A stretch of 64,000 bases of DNA from Kitasatospora sp. NBC_01246 (GTDB taxonomy: Bacteria > Actinomycetota > Actinomycetes > Streptomycetales > Streptomycetaceae). The notes beneath the pieces are model-generated. The model did no database searches and had not been told where the DNA came from. It saw nothing but the letters and a program-made list of their open reading frames with translations. The stretch spans positions 3,596,001 through 3,660,000 of the forward strand of contig NZ_CP108484.1 of assembly GCF_036226505.1 (NCBI RefSeq), given 5' to 3'. Positions within the stretch are counted from its first letter, which is position 1. Every line of letters begins with the position of its first letter. Shown one piece after another: positions 37,782-47,506 of this stretch. The translations under genes were made by a program, and so were the position numbers.

Positions 37782-37917
37782 CCGCGCCCCGCCGGGCCGC
37801 ACCCTCCCCGACCCGCCAAGCCGGCCACCCCGACCCCGGCCCGCCCCGCCGGGCCGGTCGCGCCCACTCCGGCCCGGTGCGGACCCGGGTGGAACCCCGG
37901 GCCCGCGCCGCCGGGCC

Positions 37918-40551
37918 CTACAGCTTCTCCACCGGCGCGTACCGCAGCAGCAGCTGCTTGCGCCCCTCCGTCCCGAAGTCCACCGTGGCCTGCGCCTTGT
38001 CGCCGACACCGGCGGTGGCCACCACGGTGCCCAGGCCGAAGGTGTCGTGGGTGACGCGGTCCCCCACCGCCAGGGCCACGACCTCGCGCTCGACCGCCGT
38101 ACCGGACCGCCGGGCCGACTGCCCCCAGCCCGCCTTCGGTGAGGCCGTCGCCGCCGCACCGCGCGACGCGCCCCGGGAGGAGCCGCCCGAACCGGCGGAC
38201 TTCCCGCCCCAGGACGACCCCGAGGAGTACCCGCGCGAGGCCGGCACCGACGCCGCGCCCGTCCGCTTCCACTCCACCAGCGTGTCCGGGATCTCCTCCA
38301 GGAACCGCGAGGCCGGGTTGTAGGAGGGCTGCCCCCAGGCACTGCGCAGCACCGAACGCGTCAGGTAGAGCCGCTCCCGCGCCCGGGTGAGGCCGACGTA
38401 CGCGAGCCGGCGCTCCTCCTCCAGCTCCTTGACCTGGTTGAGCGCCCGCATGTGCGGGAAGATGCCGTCCTCCATGCCGGTCAGGAAGACCACCGGGAAC
38501 TCCAGCCCCTTGGCGGTGTGCAGGGTCATCATCGTGATGACGCCCCGGCCTTCCTCGTCCTCGTCCGGGATCTGGTCCGAGTCCGCGACGAGCGCGACCC
38601 GCTCCAGGAAGTCGGCCAGCGAGCCGACCGGCGGCGCGTCGTCCTCCCCCGCGTCGGGCCGCTCGCCCGGGTCCTGCTCGTACTCCAGGGCGACGGAGGC
38701 CAGCTCCTGGAGGTTCTCCACCCGCGTCTCGTCCTGCGGGTCCGTGGAGGACTGCAGCTCGGCGAGGTAGCCCGTCTCCTCCAGCACCGCCTCCAGCACC
38801 GCGGCGGGCCCGGCACCCGACTCGACGACCTGCCGCAGCCCGGCCATCAGGGCGTTGAACTTCTTCACCGCGTTCGCCGAGCGGGCGGCCATGCCGTACG
38901 CCTCGTCGACCCGCTGGAGCGCCTGTGCGAAGGAGATCCGCTCGCGCCCGGCGAGCGCGTCGATCATCGCCTCGGCCCGCTCGCCGATGCCGCGCTTGGG
39001 CACGTTGAGGATCCGGCGCAGCGGCACGGTGTCCTCCGGGTTGGAGAGCACCCGCAGGTACGCCAGGACGTCCCGGACCTCCTTGCGCTCGTAGAAGCGC
39101 ACCCCGCCGACCACCTTGTACGGCAGGCCGACCCGGATGAACACCTCCTCGAACACCCGGGACTGGGCGTTGGTCCGGTAGAAGATCGCGACGTCGCCGG
39201 GCTTGGCCTCGCCCCGGTCGGTCAGCCGGTCGATCTCGTCGGCGATGAACTGGGCCTCGCCGTGCTCGTCGTCCGCGACGTAGCCGACGACCTTCTCGCC
39301 GTGGTCGCCGGCCGTCCAGAGCTTCTTCTCTCGGCGGCTGGTGTTCCGCTCGATGACGGCGTTGGCGGCGCTCAGGATGGTCTGCGTGGAGCGGTAGTTC
39401 TGCTCCAGCAGGATCGTGGTCGCGTTCGGGTAGTCCTCCTCGAACTGGAGGATGTTGCGGATCGTCGCACCGCGGAAGGCGTAGATCGACTGGTCCGCGT
39501 CACCGACCACGCACAGCTCGGCCGGCGGCACCTCGGCCAGCCGTCCGGCGGCCGGGTCCACGTAGTCGCCGTCCACGGTGCGCTTCGGCGCGGTCGCGGC
39601 GGAGCCCCCGCTGAGCTCCCGGACCAGCATGTACTGGGCGTGGTTGGTGTCCTGGTACTCGTCGACCAGGATGTGCCGGAACCGCCGCCGGTAGTGCTCC
39701 GCGACGTCGGGGAAGGCCTGGAGCAGGTTCACCGTCGTCATGATGATGTCGTCGAAGTCGAGCGCGTTGGCCTCGCGCAGCCGCCGCTGGTAGAGGAAGT
39801 AGGCCTCGGCCAGCTTCTTCTCCATCGGGTTGGCCGCCTGGTCGGCGTACGTCTCCTCGTCGATCAGCTCGTTCTTGAGGTTGCTGACCTTGGCCGTGAA
39901 GGACTTCGGCGGGAACTGCTTCGGGTCCAGGTCGAGGTCCCGGCAGACCAGGGACATCAGCCGCTGCGAGTCGGCCGAGTCGTAGATCGAGAACGAGGAC
40001 GTGAAGCCGAGGAGCTTGCTCTCCCGGCGCAGGATCCGCACGCAGGCGCTGTGGAAGGTGGACACCCACATCGCCCGGGCCCGCGGCCCGACCAGCTGCT
40101 CGACGCGCTCGCGCATCTCGCCGGCCGCCTTGTTGGTGAAGGTGATCGCCAGGATCTCGCCCGGCTGCACCCCGCGGGCGCCCAGCAGGTGGGCGATCCG
40201 GTGGGTCAGCACGCGCGTCTTGCCGGAGCCGGCGCCGGCCACGATGAGCAGCGGCGAGCCCGCGTGCAGGACCGCCTCGCGCTGCGGGTCGTTCATCCCC
40301 TCCAGCAGCTGGGCCGGGTCCACCACCGGGCGGGCGGCGCCGTTGCGGTAGAAGGCGTCCCGCTCGGCCTGGGCCGCGTGGTCGGTCTGGAACAGCCCCT
40401 CGGGGATCGCCTCCTCGTACGCGTCGTACGGGACGTCGTCCTCGAACGGCGGCGGCTCCTGCGTCGTCGGGGCGGCGGCGGGCTGCTGCTTCGACCCGGC
40501 GGCGGGGGCCTCGAAACCGGGGAGCGGGAGGTCGTCAAAGAGGCTACTCAT
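37918..40551 (-). CDS. pcrA: ATP-dependent DNA helicase PcrA
   Basis: 877-residue superfamily 1A helicase of the UvrD/PcrA type, a 3'-to-5' DNA motor used in repair and in clearing replication blocks. Walker A is AGAGSGKT (105-112), motif II is DEYQDT (297-302), with QxxR motif IV-like LEQNYRSTQT, motif V TLHTAKGLEFPVVFL and motif VI VGLTRARERLYL. An 85-residue N-terminal extension rich in Pro, Gln and acids precedes the core, as in other streptomycetes. The Ser/Gly-rich linker and C-terminal Tudor-like region (VGDRVTHDTFGLGTVV) probably bind partners such as RNA polymerase. Single gene with a terminator just upstream belonging to the next operon. Confidence 0.96.
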   Translation of the reverse strand: MSSLFDDLPLPGFEAPAAGSKQQPAAAPTTQEPPPFEDDVPYDAYEEAIPEGLFQTDHAAQAERDAFYRNGAARPVVDPAQLLEGMNDPQREAVLHAGSPLLIVAGAGSGKTRVLTHRIAHLLGARGVQPGEILAITFTNKAAGEMRERVEQLVGPRARAMWVSTFHSACVRILRRESKLLGFTSSFSIYDSADSQRLMSLVCRDLDLDPKQFPPKSFTAKVSNLKNELIDEETYADQAANPMEKKLAEAYFLYQRRLREANALDFDDIIMTTVNLLQAFPDVAEHYRRRFRHILVDEYQDTNHAQYMLVRELSGGSAATAPKRTVDGDYVDPAAGRLAEVPPAELCVVGDADQSIYAFRGATIRNILQFEEDYPNATTILLEQNYRSTQTILSAANAVIERNTSRREKKLWTAGDHGEKVVGYVADDEHGEAQFIADEIDRLTDRGEAKPGDVAIFYRTNAQSRVFEEVFIRVGLPYKVVGGVRFYERKEVRDVLAYLRVLSNPEDTVPLRRILNVPKRGIGERAEAMIDALAGRERISFAQALQRVDEAYGMAARSANAVKKFNALMAGLRQVVESGAGPAAVLEAVLEETGYLAELQSSTDPQDETRVENLQELASVALEYEQDPGERPDAGEDDAPPVGSLADFLERVALVADSDQIPDEDEEGRGVITMMTLHTAKGLEFPVVFLTGMEDGIFPHMRALNQVKELEEERRLAYVGLTRARERLYLTRSVLRSAWGQPSYNPASRFLEEIPDTLVEWKRTGAASVPASRGYSSGSSWGGKSAGSGGSSRGASRGAAATASPKAGWGQSARRSGTAVEREVVALAVGDRVTHDTFGLGTVVATAGVGDKAQATVDFGTEGRKQLLLRYAPVEKL

Positions 40552-40583
40552 GGCACTCCGAGTCTATGGCCCCGCACTGACAA

Positions 40584-40619
40584 GCCCGCCCGGCCCGGAG
40601 GAATCCGGGCCGGGCGGGC
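40584..40619. terminator. Terminator between response regulator and pcrA
   Basis: Perfect 16-bp stem with a GGAA loop, about 50 bp beyond the response regulator stop. Directly before it a second hairpin (about 40624-40651) and a 14-bp direct repeat (40624-40637, 40657-40670) occur; the second repeat copy includes part of the stop codon. Confidence 0.85.
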
Positions 40620-40668
40620 GGCCTCGCGAGGGCCGTCGGCCCTGGCGCGAGCGGCGTCGCGAGGGCCG

Positions 40669-41367
40669 TCAGACCAGGCGGCGGGCGGTGGCCCACCGGG
40701 TCAGCTCGTGCCGGTTGCTCAGCTGGAGCTTGCGCAGCACGGCCGAGACGTGGCTCTCCACCGTCTTCACCGAGATGAACAGCTGCTTCGCGATCTCCTT
40801 GTACGCGTAGCCGCGCGCGATCAGCCGCAGCACCTCGCGCTCGCGCTGGGTCAGCCGGTCGAGGTCCTCGTCCACCGGCGGGGTGTCCGTGGCGGCGAAG
40901 GCGTCCAGCACGAAGCCGGCCAGCCGCGGCGAGAACACCGCGTCGCCGTCGGCGATCCGGAAGACGGCGTTGACCAGGTCCGTGCCGGTGATCGTCTTGG
41001 TGACGTAGCCGCGGGCACCGCCGCGGATCACGCCGATGACGTCCTCGGCGGCGTCCGAGACGGACAGCGCCAGGAACTTCACCTGCTCGCCCATCAGCCC
41101 GGCCGAGCGGCGCAGCACCTCGACCCCGCCGCCGCCCGGCAGGTGGACGTCGAGCAGCACCACGTCGGGCCTGGTCTCGGCGACCACGCGGACCGCCGAC
41201 TCCACGTCGTCGGCCTCGCCGACCACGTCGATGCCGGTGACCTCGGTGCGCCCGATCTCGGCCCGCACCCCCGTCCGGAACATCCGGTGGTCGTCGACCA
41301 GTACGACCCGCGCGACCCTCCCCCCGCCCTCGGCCGGGGTCCCTCCCGTCGGCGCTGCGTCAGTCAT
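40669..41367 (-). CDS. NarL-type response regulator
   Basis: 232-residue LuxR/NarL-family response regulator. Receiver domain: acidic pocket DD (about 25-26), phospho-accepting Asp73 (VVLLDVHLPG), Thr/Ser near LALSVSD and Lys near VTKTITG. C-terminal LuxR-type HTH (about 170-225: LTQREREVLRLIARGYAYKE and SVKTVESHVSAVLRKLQ). It is encoded immediately after the sensor kinase with an 8-bp overlap (41360-41367), so the two are co-translated. Targets are unknown; the divergent PspC gene is a natural candidate. Confidence 0.93.
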   Translation of the reverse strand: MTDAAPTGGTPAEGGGRVARVVLVDDHRMFRTGVRAEIGRTEVTGIDVVGEADDVESAVRVVAETRPDVVLLDVHLPGGGGVEVLRRSAGLMGEQVKFLALSVSDAAEDVIGVIRGGARGYVTKTITGTDLVNAVFRIADGDAVFSPRLAGFVLDAFAATDTPPVDEDLDRLTQREREVLRLIARGYAYKEIAKQLFISVKTVESHVSAVLRKLQLSNRHELTRWATARRLV

Positions 41368-42856
41368 TCGTTCTCTCCATCTCCAACTCGACCTCGGTGC
41401 CGCCGTCCGGCGCGGGCCGCACCCGTGCGGTGCCGCCGTTGCGCTTCATCCGGCCGATGATCGACTCGCGGACACCCATCCGGTCCTCGGGCACCGTGTC
41501 GGGGTCGAAGCCGGGGCCGTGGTCGCGTACGAACACCGACACCGTCTCTCCCTCCACCTCGGCGTAGACCTGGACCGGTCCCCCGCCACCGTACTTGGCC
41601 GCGTTGACCGTCGCCTCCCTCGCGGCCTGCATCTGCGCGGCGATCCGCTCGTCCATCGGGCAGTCGCCGACGACGACCAGCTCGACCGGAACGCCGTGCC
41701 GGTCCTCGACCTCGGCGACCACCGCGCGCAGGCTCTCCGCCATGGTGTCCGGCGCGTCCTCGGCGACCGCCTCCGGGCGGTAGAGCCAGAGCCGCAGCTC
41801 GCGCTCCTGGGCCCGGGCGAGCCGCAGCACTTCCTTCGGGTCCTCGGCCCGGCGCTGGATCAGGGTCAGGGTGTGCAGCACCGAGTCGTGGACGTGGGCC
41901 GCGATCTCGGCGCGCTCCTGCGCGCGGATGCGGGCGGTCCGCTCGGCGCCGAGGTCCTGCCACATCCGCAGCGCGTACGGGCCCACCAGCACCAGGACGC
42001 CGGCCAGCACCGCCAGCGAGGCCTCCACCACCGAGCCGAGCGTGGAGCCGCTGCCCTGCATGGCGAGGAAGGCGATGGTGCCGGCCACCACCAGCAGCAC
42101 ACCGCCGCCGACCCGGGTGTAGGCCCCGCGCCGCTTCTCGCCCTCCTCCAGGCCGAACCAGCGCTGCCAGCGGGAGTCGTCGGCCTGCCGCCAGACCAGC
42201 GCGACACCGACGCCGATCGCCAGCAGCGGCCAGGTGTACGGCCGGGCGGTCTGCACGCCGAGCGCGTTCAGCAGGGCGATCAGCCCGATCACCACCATGA
42301 CCAGCGCGGCGAGCTGCCCCAGACCGCCCTGGCGCCGCCCGGCCCGCCCCGGGGCGGGCTCCCCGCCCGGCTCGGCCACCGCCGTGGCGGGCTCGCCCTG
42401 CAGCGCGTGCTGCAGCAGTTCGCGCAGCCGGCCGATCCAGCCGCGCCGACCCTTGCTCAGCTCCGCCCCCGACGCCCCGGAGGCCTGCCAGGAGCCGGCC
42501 GGCACGAAGGCGCCGTTGACGTAGACCCAGTGCGCGCCGCCGCGCTGCGCGGGCTCGCCGATGCCGATCGGCACCACGAACCAGAACGCCGCGTACAGCA
42601 GTGCGCCGATCCCCTGCGCGAAGAAGAGCAGCACGAAGGCGACCCGGACCCAGGCGACCGGCAGCCCGAGGTGCACCGCGAGCCCGTGCGCGACGCCGCC
42701 GAGCATCCGGCCCTGGGGGCTCCGGTAGAGCCGCCGGTACGGCGGGCGCTCGCTGCCGGGCACGGCCGGGTCGGCGACGGCCGCCGACACGGGGTCGGGG
42801 ACGAGGGGGCGGGGATCGGTACCGGGTGCTGCCACGGCACCGATGGTTCCACGCAC
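41360..42856 (-). CDS. PspC-domain sensor histidine kinase
   Basis: 498-residue membrane sensor kinase. An N-terminal PspC domain (about 38-105: RLYRSPQGRMLGGVAHGLAVHL with two helices) is followed by several predicted helices (about 183-295). A HisKA_3-type dimerisation region has phospho-accepting His323 (AHVHDSVLHTL). The HATPase_c domain has the N-box AAREATVNAAKYG and G-box DHGPGFDPD. The PspC domain suggests response to membrane or envelope stress. GTG start at 42854-42856 without a clear ribosome site; a GTG seven codons downstream is possible. Cognate regulator overlaps its 3' end. Confidence 0.92.
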   Translation of the reverse strand: MRGTIGAVAAPGTDPRPLVPDPVSAAVADPAVPGSERPPYRRLYRSPQGRMLGGVAHGLAVHLGLPVAWVRVAFVLLFFAQGIGALLYAAFWFVVPIGIGEPAQRGGAHWVYVNGAFVPAGSWQASGASGAELSKGRRGWIGRLRELLQHALQGEPATAVAEPGGEPAPGRAGRRQGGLGQLAALVMVVIGLIALLNALGVQTARPYTWPLLAIGVGVALVWRQADDSRWQRWFGLEEGEKRRGAYTRVGGGVLLVVAGTIAFLAMQGSGSTLGSVVEASLAVLAGVLVLVGPYALRMWQDLGAERTARIRAQERAEIAAHVHDSVLHTLTLIQRRAEDPKEVLRLARAQERELRLWLYRPEAVAEDAPDTMAESLRAVVAEVEDRHGVPVELVVVGDCPMDERIAAQMQAAREATVNAAKYGGGGPVQVYAEVEGETVSVFVRDHGPGFDPDTVPEDRMGVRESIIGRMKRNGGTARVRPAPDGGTEVELEMERTND

Positions 42857-42968
42857 GCGGGCCCGGGCGCATCAGGGTGGAGCCCCCATCCCTCTCAGGG
42901 ACAAGTCAGGGTACGGACAGGGCTCGCACCGGTTGGGCGGCGCCGCCGGAGCCACCAGGATGGTGGGC

Positions 42969-44408
42969 ATGACCGAGGACCACCGCATCCAGGAGACCGG
43001 GACGAGCGCCCCCCCGGCACCCGACCGCCCGCCGCTGAACCGCACCGAGCACCACCGCGTGGTGGCCGGGGTCTGCGGCGGCCTGGGCCGGCACCTGGAC
43101 ATCGACCCGGTGGTCTTCCGGGTGGTGACGGTCGTGCTCTGCCTCTCCGGCGGCCTCGGGCTCTTCCTGTACGGGCTGGCCTGGCTGATCATCCCGACCG
43201 AGCCGGTCCCGGACGGCCGGGGCGGCAGCAAGGGCGGCCGCACCGAGCTCCAGCGGGTGCTCACCGGCCGGGTGGACGGCCAGTCGATCGGCGCGGTGCT
43301 GCTGACCGTGATCGGCACCGGCGTCTTCTTCGCCTCGATGGGCGACGGGGACACCATGTTCCCGCTGCTGCTGCTCGGGGCCCTGGTCTTCCTGGCGGTC
43401 CGCTACGACCCGGAGCGGCGCCACGGCCGGCCGCGCGGGCGCCGACGCGGCCGGGACCGGCGGCACGGCCCGTACGACCGGTGGTTCCCGGAGGCCGAGC
43501 CGGCCCCCGCCGACCACTCCTGGCCGCGCACCGACGAGGGCGAGCGGGCCCGCGAGCGGCACGCCCGGGAGCGGGCATCCGGCACGGTGCCGGCCGACAC
43601 CCCGCACGCGGGCCCGAGCGGCTACCTGTGGGACCCCCGCCACCCCGAGCGCAACCCGTACGGCGCAACCGCCACGCCTCCTCCCGGCGGCCCCGCGCAG
43701 CCCTGGTGGCAGCGCCCCGACCTGCCCGAGGGCGACCCGCTGCGCAAGGGCGGTCCGGCCGCCCCTCCGCCGCCGCGGCCGGTGGTGGTGCACCGCCGGC
43801 ACGAGCGCTCGCCGCTCGGCCTGATCGGGCTGCTCCTGGCGGTCGGCGCGGCCAGCGCGGTCTGGTCGGCCTCCGCCCACGGCGGCGCCGAAGTGGTGAC
43901 CGGCACGGTACTGGCCACCGCGCTGCTGGTGGTCGGGCTGACCCTGCTGGTGGGCGCCAAGTTCGGCCGGGCCCGCCGGCTGGTCGTCCCGGGCCTGCTG
44001 CTCACCCTGGCGCTGGCGTTCACCCACGGCTCGTCGTTCTCGGTCCAGAACGCCGTCGGCGACCGCGACTGGACGGTCGTCTCGGCGGGCGACCTGGACG
44101 ACCGGTACACGCTCGGACTCGGCAACGGCCGGCTGGACCTCAGCGGGCTGGACCCGGCCGGTGCCACCCTGCACAGCACCGTCGACCTCGGCGCGGGGCA
44201 GCTCACCGTGGTGGTGCCGCCGGACGTGACGGTGAGCCTGGACACCAGGGTCGGGCTGGGCAACGTCAAGGTGCCCGGGTCGGACGAGGTCAGCGGCAAC
44301 AGCTCCCGCGGCTTCCAACTGCACCCGGTGAACGGTCAGGCATCCAAGGGCACGCTCGTCCTCTCGCTGAGGGTCGGGCTCGGCGACATCAAGGTGGTCC
44401 AGTCGTGA
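42969..44408 (+). CDS. PspC domain protein with LiaF-like C-terminus
   Basis: 479-residue membrane protein divergent from the PspC-type sensor kinase. Residues 25-85 form a PspC domain (LNRTEHHRVVAGVCGGLGRH, then a helix GGLGLFLYGLAWLIIP). More helices lie at about 105-145 and 285-345, separated by a long charged, disordered region. The C-terminal 120 residues look like a LiaF/YvqF-type beta domain: a run of GLGNGRLDLSGL, LGAGQLTVVVP, and VGLGNVKVPG. LiaF-like proteins regulate envelope-stress kinases, so this gene, the kinase and the regulator may form a LiaFSR-like set (inference). ATG at 42969; an ATG three codons upstream is an alternative. Confidence 0.86.
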   Translation: MTEDHRIQETGTSAPPAPDRPPLNRTEHHRVVAGVCGGLGRHLDIDPVVFRVVTVVLCLSGGLGLFLYGLAWLIIPTEPVPDGRGGSKGGRTELQRVLTGRVDGQSIGAVLLTVIGTGVFFASMGDGDTMFPLLLLGALVFLAVRYDPERRHGRPRGRRRGRDRRHGPYDRWFPEAEPAPADHSWPRTDEGERARERHARERASGTVPADTPHAGPSGYLWDPRHPERNPYGATATPPPGGPAQPWWQRPDLPEGDPLRKGGPAAPPPPRPVVVHRRHERSPLGLIGLLLAVGAASAVWSASAHGGAEVVTGTVLATALLVVGLTLLVGAKFGRARRLVVPGLLLTLALAFTHGSSFSVQNAVGDRDWTVVSAGDLDDRYTLGLGNGRLDLSGLDPAGATLHSTVDLGAGQLTVVVPPDVTVSLDTRVGLGNVKVPGSDEVSGNSSRGFQLHPVNGQASKGTLVLSLRVGLGDIKVVQS

Positions 44409-44626
44409 GGAAGCACCAGCTCGACCTGTTCTCGCTGATCGCGGGAGGCCTGTTCACCGTGATCGCGGTGCTCTACCTGGTGGCGGCGATCAACGACGTC
44501 TCCGTGAACGGCCGGATCGTCATCCCGGTGACCTTCATCGTGCTCGGCGTCGGCGGGCTGGCCGGGGCGGTCGCGGCGGCGGTGCGGCGCGGCCGTCCGG
44601 AGCCGCGGGACCAGGACGCGCCCTGA
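44405..44626 (+). CDS. Small two-helix membrane protein
   Basis: 73-residue protein with two predicted helices (about 9-29 and 38-60) and a basic tail. GTG at 44405 overlaps the stop of the PspC/LiaF-like gene in a GTGA, indicating coupled translation, so it is probably part of the same envelope-stress unit. Codon use matches the neighbours. No family recognised with certainty. Confidence 0.78.
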   Translation: MRKHQLDLFSLIAGGLFTVIAVLYLVAAINDVSVNGRIVIPVTFIVLGVGGLAGAVAAAVRRGRPEPRDQDAP

Positions 44627-44655
44627 CGGGCGCGCCCCGGCGGGGGCCGCGCAGC

Positions 44656-45705
44656 TCAGCTCTGCAGCGGCCCGAGGTTCAGCTTGTCGCCGTCCTTGGT
44701 GACCCCGTACCGGGGCAGCGGCTTGGTGGCCGGGCCGTTGACCACCGCGCCGGTGGCCGCGTCGAACCGGGAGCCGTGGCACGGGCAGTAGAACTGGCCG
44801 TTCTTCGGCGCGTCGACCGCGCAGCCGGAGTGCGTGCAGATCGAGGAGAGCCCGCAGTACTGGCCGGCCTTGGGCTGGACGATGTAGACCGCGTCACCGG
44901 TGGCCGGGTCCTTGACCTGGGCCGAGCCGCCGACCGGGACGCTCGCGGCGTCCACCGAGACGGGCGGTCCGGCGGGCGCCGGCGCGGCCGAGGGGCCGAC
45001 GGCCTTCTTGTCCCGGCCGAAGGTGGCGGTCAGCGAGCCGGTGAGCAGCCCGGCGCCGCCGATCGCGACGGCCGCGATCCCACCGTCCATCAGGGCCCGC
45101 CGCCGGACGTGCTGCTCGCGCAGCCCGCGCTCGCGGTCCCGGGCGGCCCGCCGGGCCAGGTAGCCGTCCAGCGAGAGGTACGGGGTGCCGGCCAGCACCA
45201 GCGGGGTCCAGGCCATCAGGTAGGCCAGGTCGTTGCCGAGGTAGTACGGCGAGACGTTCCAGCTGACGGTCAGCCAGAGGCTCAGGTTGATCAGCGCGCC
45301 GCCGAGCGCCGCGACCCGGCCCCAGAGGCCGAGCAGGGTGCCGAGGCCGACCGCCAGCTCGCCGAAGGCGACGGCGAGCGCGAACAGGGTCGGCGCGTCG
45401 AGCGCGGCTCCGAGCAGGAACGAGATCGGGCTGGAGCCCTTGGCCGCCTGGGTCTGCGAGACGAACGACGCCGGGTCGCCCGCGCCGGCCAGGTAGTGCG
45501 AGTCGGCGAGCTTGTCCAGCGCCGCGTAGACGAAGGTGACGCCCAGGAAGATCCGCAGCGGCAGCAGCGCGTACCGGGAGGCGGCCGCCTTGCGCTGGGC
45601 CAGTCGCCCGGCCCTGCCGCCGCCCGCCGCCACCGCGCCGGTCACCGTGGAGTCGCCCGCCGCCGTGGAGCTGCTGGTCGCCACGGAGCTGCTGGCCTCC
45701 GACAT
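44656..45705 (-). CDS. DoxX / Rieske [2Fe-2S] fusion protein
   Basis: 349-residue fusion. The N-terminal half (about 45-180) is a DoxX-like membrane domain with four helices ([37 protein letters not shown]). After a basic loop a further hydrophobic segment lies at about 207-228. The C-terminal Rieske domain (about 250-349) has both cluster boxes: CTHSGC (Cys290, His292, disulfide Cys295) and CPCHGS (Cys307, His310, disulfide Cys309). It is placed to move electrons between a membrane quinol-like donor and an acceptor outside; partners are unknown. ATG start with AAGGAAGG about nine bases upstream. Convergent with the small membrane gene. Confidence 0.9.
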   Translation of the reverse strand: MSEASSSVATSSSTAAGDSTVTGAVAAGGGRAGRLAQRKAAASRYALLPLRIFLGVTFVYAALDKLADSHYLAGAGDPASFVSQTQAAKGSSPISFLLGAALDAPTLFALAVAFGELAVGLGTLLGLWGRVAALGGALINLSLWLTVSWNVSPYYLGNDLAYLMAWTPLVLAGTPYLSLDGYLARRAARDRERGLREQHVRRRALMDGGIAAVAIGGAGLLTGSLTATFGRDKKAVGPSAAPAPAGPPVSVDAASVPVGGSAQVKDPATGDAVYIVQPKAGQYCGLSSICTHSGCAVDAPKNGQFYCPCHGSRFDAATGAVVNGPATKPLPRYGVTKDGDKLNLGPLQS

Positions 45706-45829
45706 CCCTCACACCTTCCTTCACGGCCCGCCATCACCTGACAGGTCCGGTCCGCATTCTGCACGCTCGTGAGCGCTTTCGGTGGGAGATCCCACCCGGC
45801 GGGCGCCCGGTGCCCCGGTCCGCCACCGC

Positions 45830-45881
45830 GAACGGCCGCGCCGTCGCTCCCTTGTGTACGGGAACGACGGCGCGGCCGTTC
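45830..45881. terminator. Terminator downstream of guaA
   Basis: Perfect 17-bp outer stem (45830-45846, 45865-45881) whose 18-base loop itself holds a 4-bp inner stem. It lies 30 bp beyond the guaA stop on the minus strand and upstream of the DoxX-Rieske start. Confidence 0.85.
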
Positions 45882-45910
45882 AATGCCGGTTCAGGGCCGG
45901 CGGGGAGTGC

Positions 45911-47506
45911 CTACTCCCACTCGATGGTGCCCGGCGGCTTGCTGGTGCAGTCCAGCACCACGCGGTTCACATCGGCGACCTCGTTGGTGATCCGGGTGGA
46001 GATCTTCGCCAGCACGTCGTACGGCAGGCGCGACCAGTCCGCCGTCATGGCGTCCTCGGAGGAGACCGGGCGCAGCACGATCGGGTGGCCGTACGTCCGG
46101 CCGTCGCCCTGGACGCCGACGCTGCGGACGTCCGCGAGCAGCACCACCGGGCACTGCCAGATCTCACGGTCCAGGCCGGCCGCGGTCAGCTCCTCGCGGG
46201 CGATCGCGTCGGCCTCGCGGAGCAGGTCCAGGCGCTCCTTGGTGACCTCGCCGACGATCCGGATGCCCAGGCCGGGGCCCGGGAACGGCTGGCGCTGGAC
46301 GATCTCCTCCGGCAGGCCGAGCTCCTGGCCGACCATCCGGACCTCGTCCTTGAAGAGCTTGCGCAGCGGCTCGACCAGCTGGAACTGCAGGTCCTCGGGC
46401 AGGCCGCCGACGTTGTGGTGGGACTTGATGTTGGCGGTGCCGGTACCGCCGCCGGACTCCACCACGTCCGGGTACAGGGTGCCCTGGACCAGGAAGTCCA
46501 CGGACTCGCCGTGCTCGCCGGCCTCGGCCACGATCTCGGCCTGGGCCTGCTCGAAGACCCGGATGAACTCCCGGCCGATGATCTTGCGCTTCTCCTCCGG
46601 GTCGCTGACGCCCTTCAGCGCGTTCAGGAAGCGCTCCTGCGCGTCGACGACCTTCAGCTGCACACCGGTGGCCGCGACGAAGTCCTTCTCGACCTGCTCG
46701 GTCTCGCCCTTGCGCATCAGGCCGTGGTCGACGTAGACGCAGGTCAGCTTCGTGCCGATGGCCTTGTTGACCAGGGCGGCCGCGACCGCGGAGTCCACGC
46801 CGCCGGAGAGGCCGCAGATGGCGCGCTTGTCGCCGACCTGGGCGCGGATCAGCGCGACCTGCTCGTCGACCACGTTGCCGGTGGTCCAGGTCGGCGCGAT
46901 GCCGGCGCCGCGGTAGAGGAAGTGCTCCAGGATCTGCTGGCCGTGGTCGGAGTGCAGCACCTCGGGGTGGTACTGCACGCCGTAGAGGCGGGCCTCGTCG
47001 TTCTCGAAGGCCGCGACCGGGACCACCCCGGTGGAGGCGGTGACGGTGAAGCCCTCGGGCGCGGCGGAGCAGGCGTCGCCGTGCGACATCCACACCGAGT
47101 GCTGCGCCGGGACGCCCTCGAACAGGGTCGAGCCGGTGCGGGAGACCGTCAGCGGGGTGCGGCCGTACTCACGCGCACCGCTGTTGTCGACGGTGCCGCC
47201 GAGCGTCTTGGCCATCAGCTGGAAGCCGTAGCACATGCCGAAGACCGGCACCCCGGCCTCGAAGATCGCGCGGTCGAGCTGCGGCGCGCCCTGCTCGTAG
47301 ACCGACGAGGGACCGCCGGAGAGGATGATCGCCTTCGGGTTCTTGGCGAGCATCTCCGCGACCGGCATGCTGCTCGGCACGATCTCGCTGTAGACCCGGG
47401 CCTCACGCACCCGACGGGCGATGAGCTGGGCGTACTGGGCACCGAAGTCGACGACCAGGACGGTGTCGGTCTCAGGCGCGGACTGGTCGGGAATAGCAGA
47501 GGACAC
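45911..47506 (-). CDS. guaA: GMP synthase (glutamine-hydrolysing)
   Basis: 531-residue GMP synthetase, converting XMP to GMP with glutamine and ATP. Class I glutamine amidotransferase domain (about 12-205): catalytic Cys92 in FGMCYGFQ, His180 and Glu182 in QYHPEV. ATP pyrophosphatase domain with P-loop SGGVDS (234-239). C-terminal dimerisation domain ending [10 protein letters not shown]. The GTG at 47504-47506 is chosen because GGAAGG lies seven bases upstream and it aligns with the family N-terminus; a 130-codon upstream extension is not coding-like. It is the step after GuaB, encoded at the far end of the window. Confidence 0.97.
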   Translation of the reverse strand: MSSAIPDQSAPETDTVLVVDFGAQYAQLIARRVREARVYSEIVPSSMPVAEMLAKNPKAIILSGGPSSVYEQGAPQLDRAIFEAGVPVFGMCYGFQLMAKTLGGTVDNSGAREYGRTPLTVSRTGSTLFEGVPAQHSVWMSHGDACSAAPEGFTVTASTGVVPVAAFENDEARLYGVQYHPEVLHSDHGQQILEHFLYRGAGIAPTWTTGNVVDEQVALIRAQVGDKRAICGLSGGVDSAVAAALVNKAIGTKLTCVYVDHGLMRKGETEQVEKDFVAATGVQLKVVDAQERFLNALKGVSDPEEKRKIIGREFIRVFEQAQAEIVAEAGEHGESVDFLVQGTLYPDVVESGGGTGTANIKSHHNVGGLPEDLQFQLVEPLRKLFKDEVRMVGQELGLPEEIVQRQPFPGPGLGIRIVGEVTKERLDLLREADAIAREELTAAGLDREIWQCPVVLLADVRSVGVQGDGRTYGHPIVLRPVSSEDAMTADWSRLPYDVLAKISTRITNEVADVNRVVLDCTSKPPGTIEWE

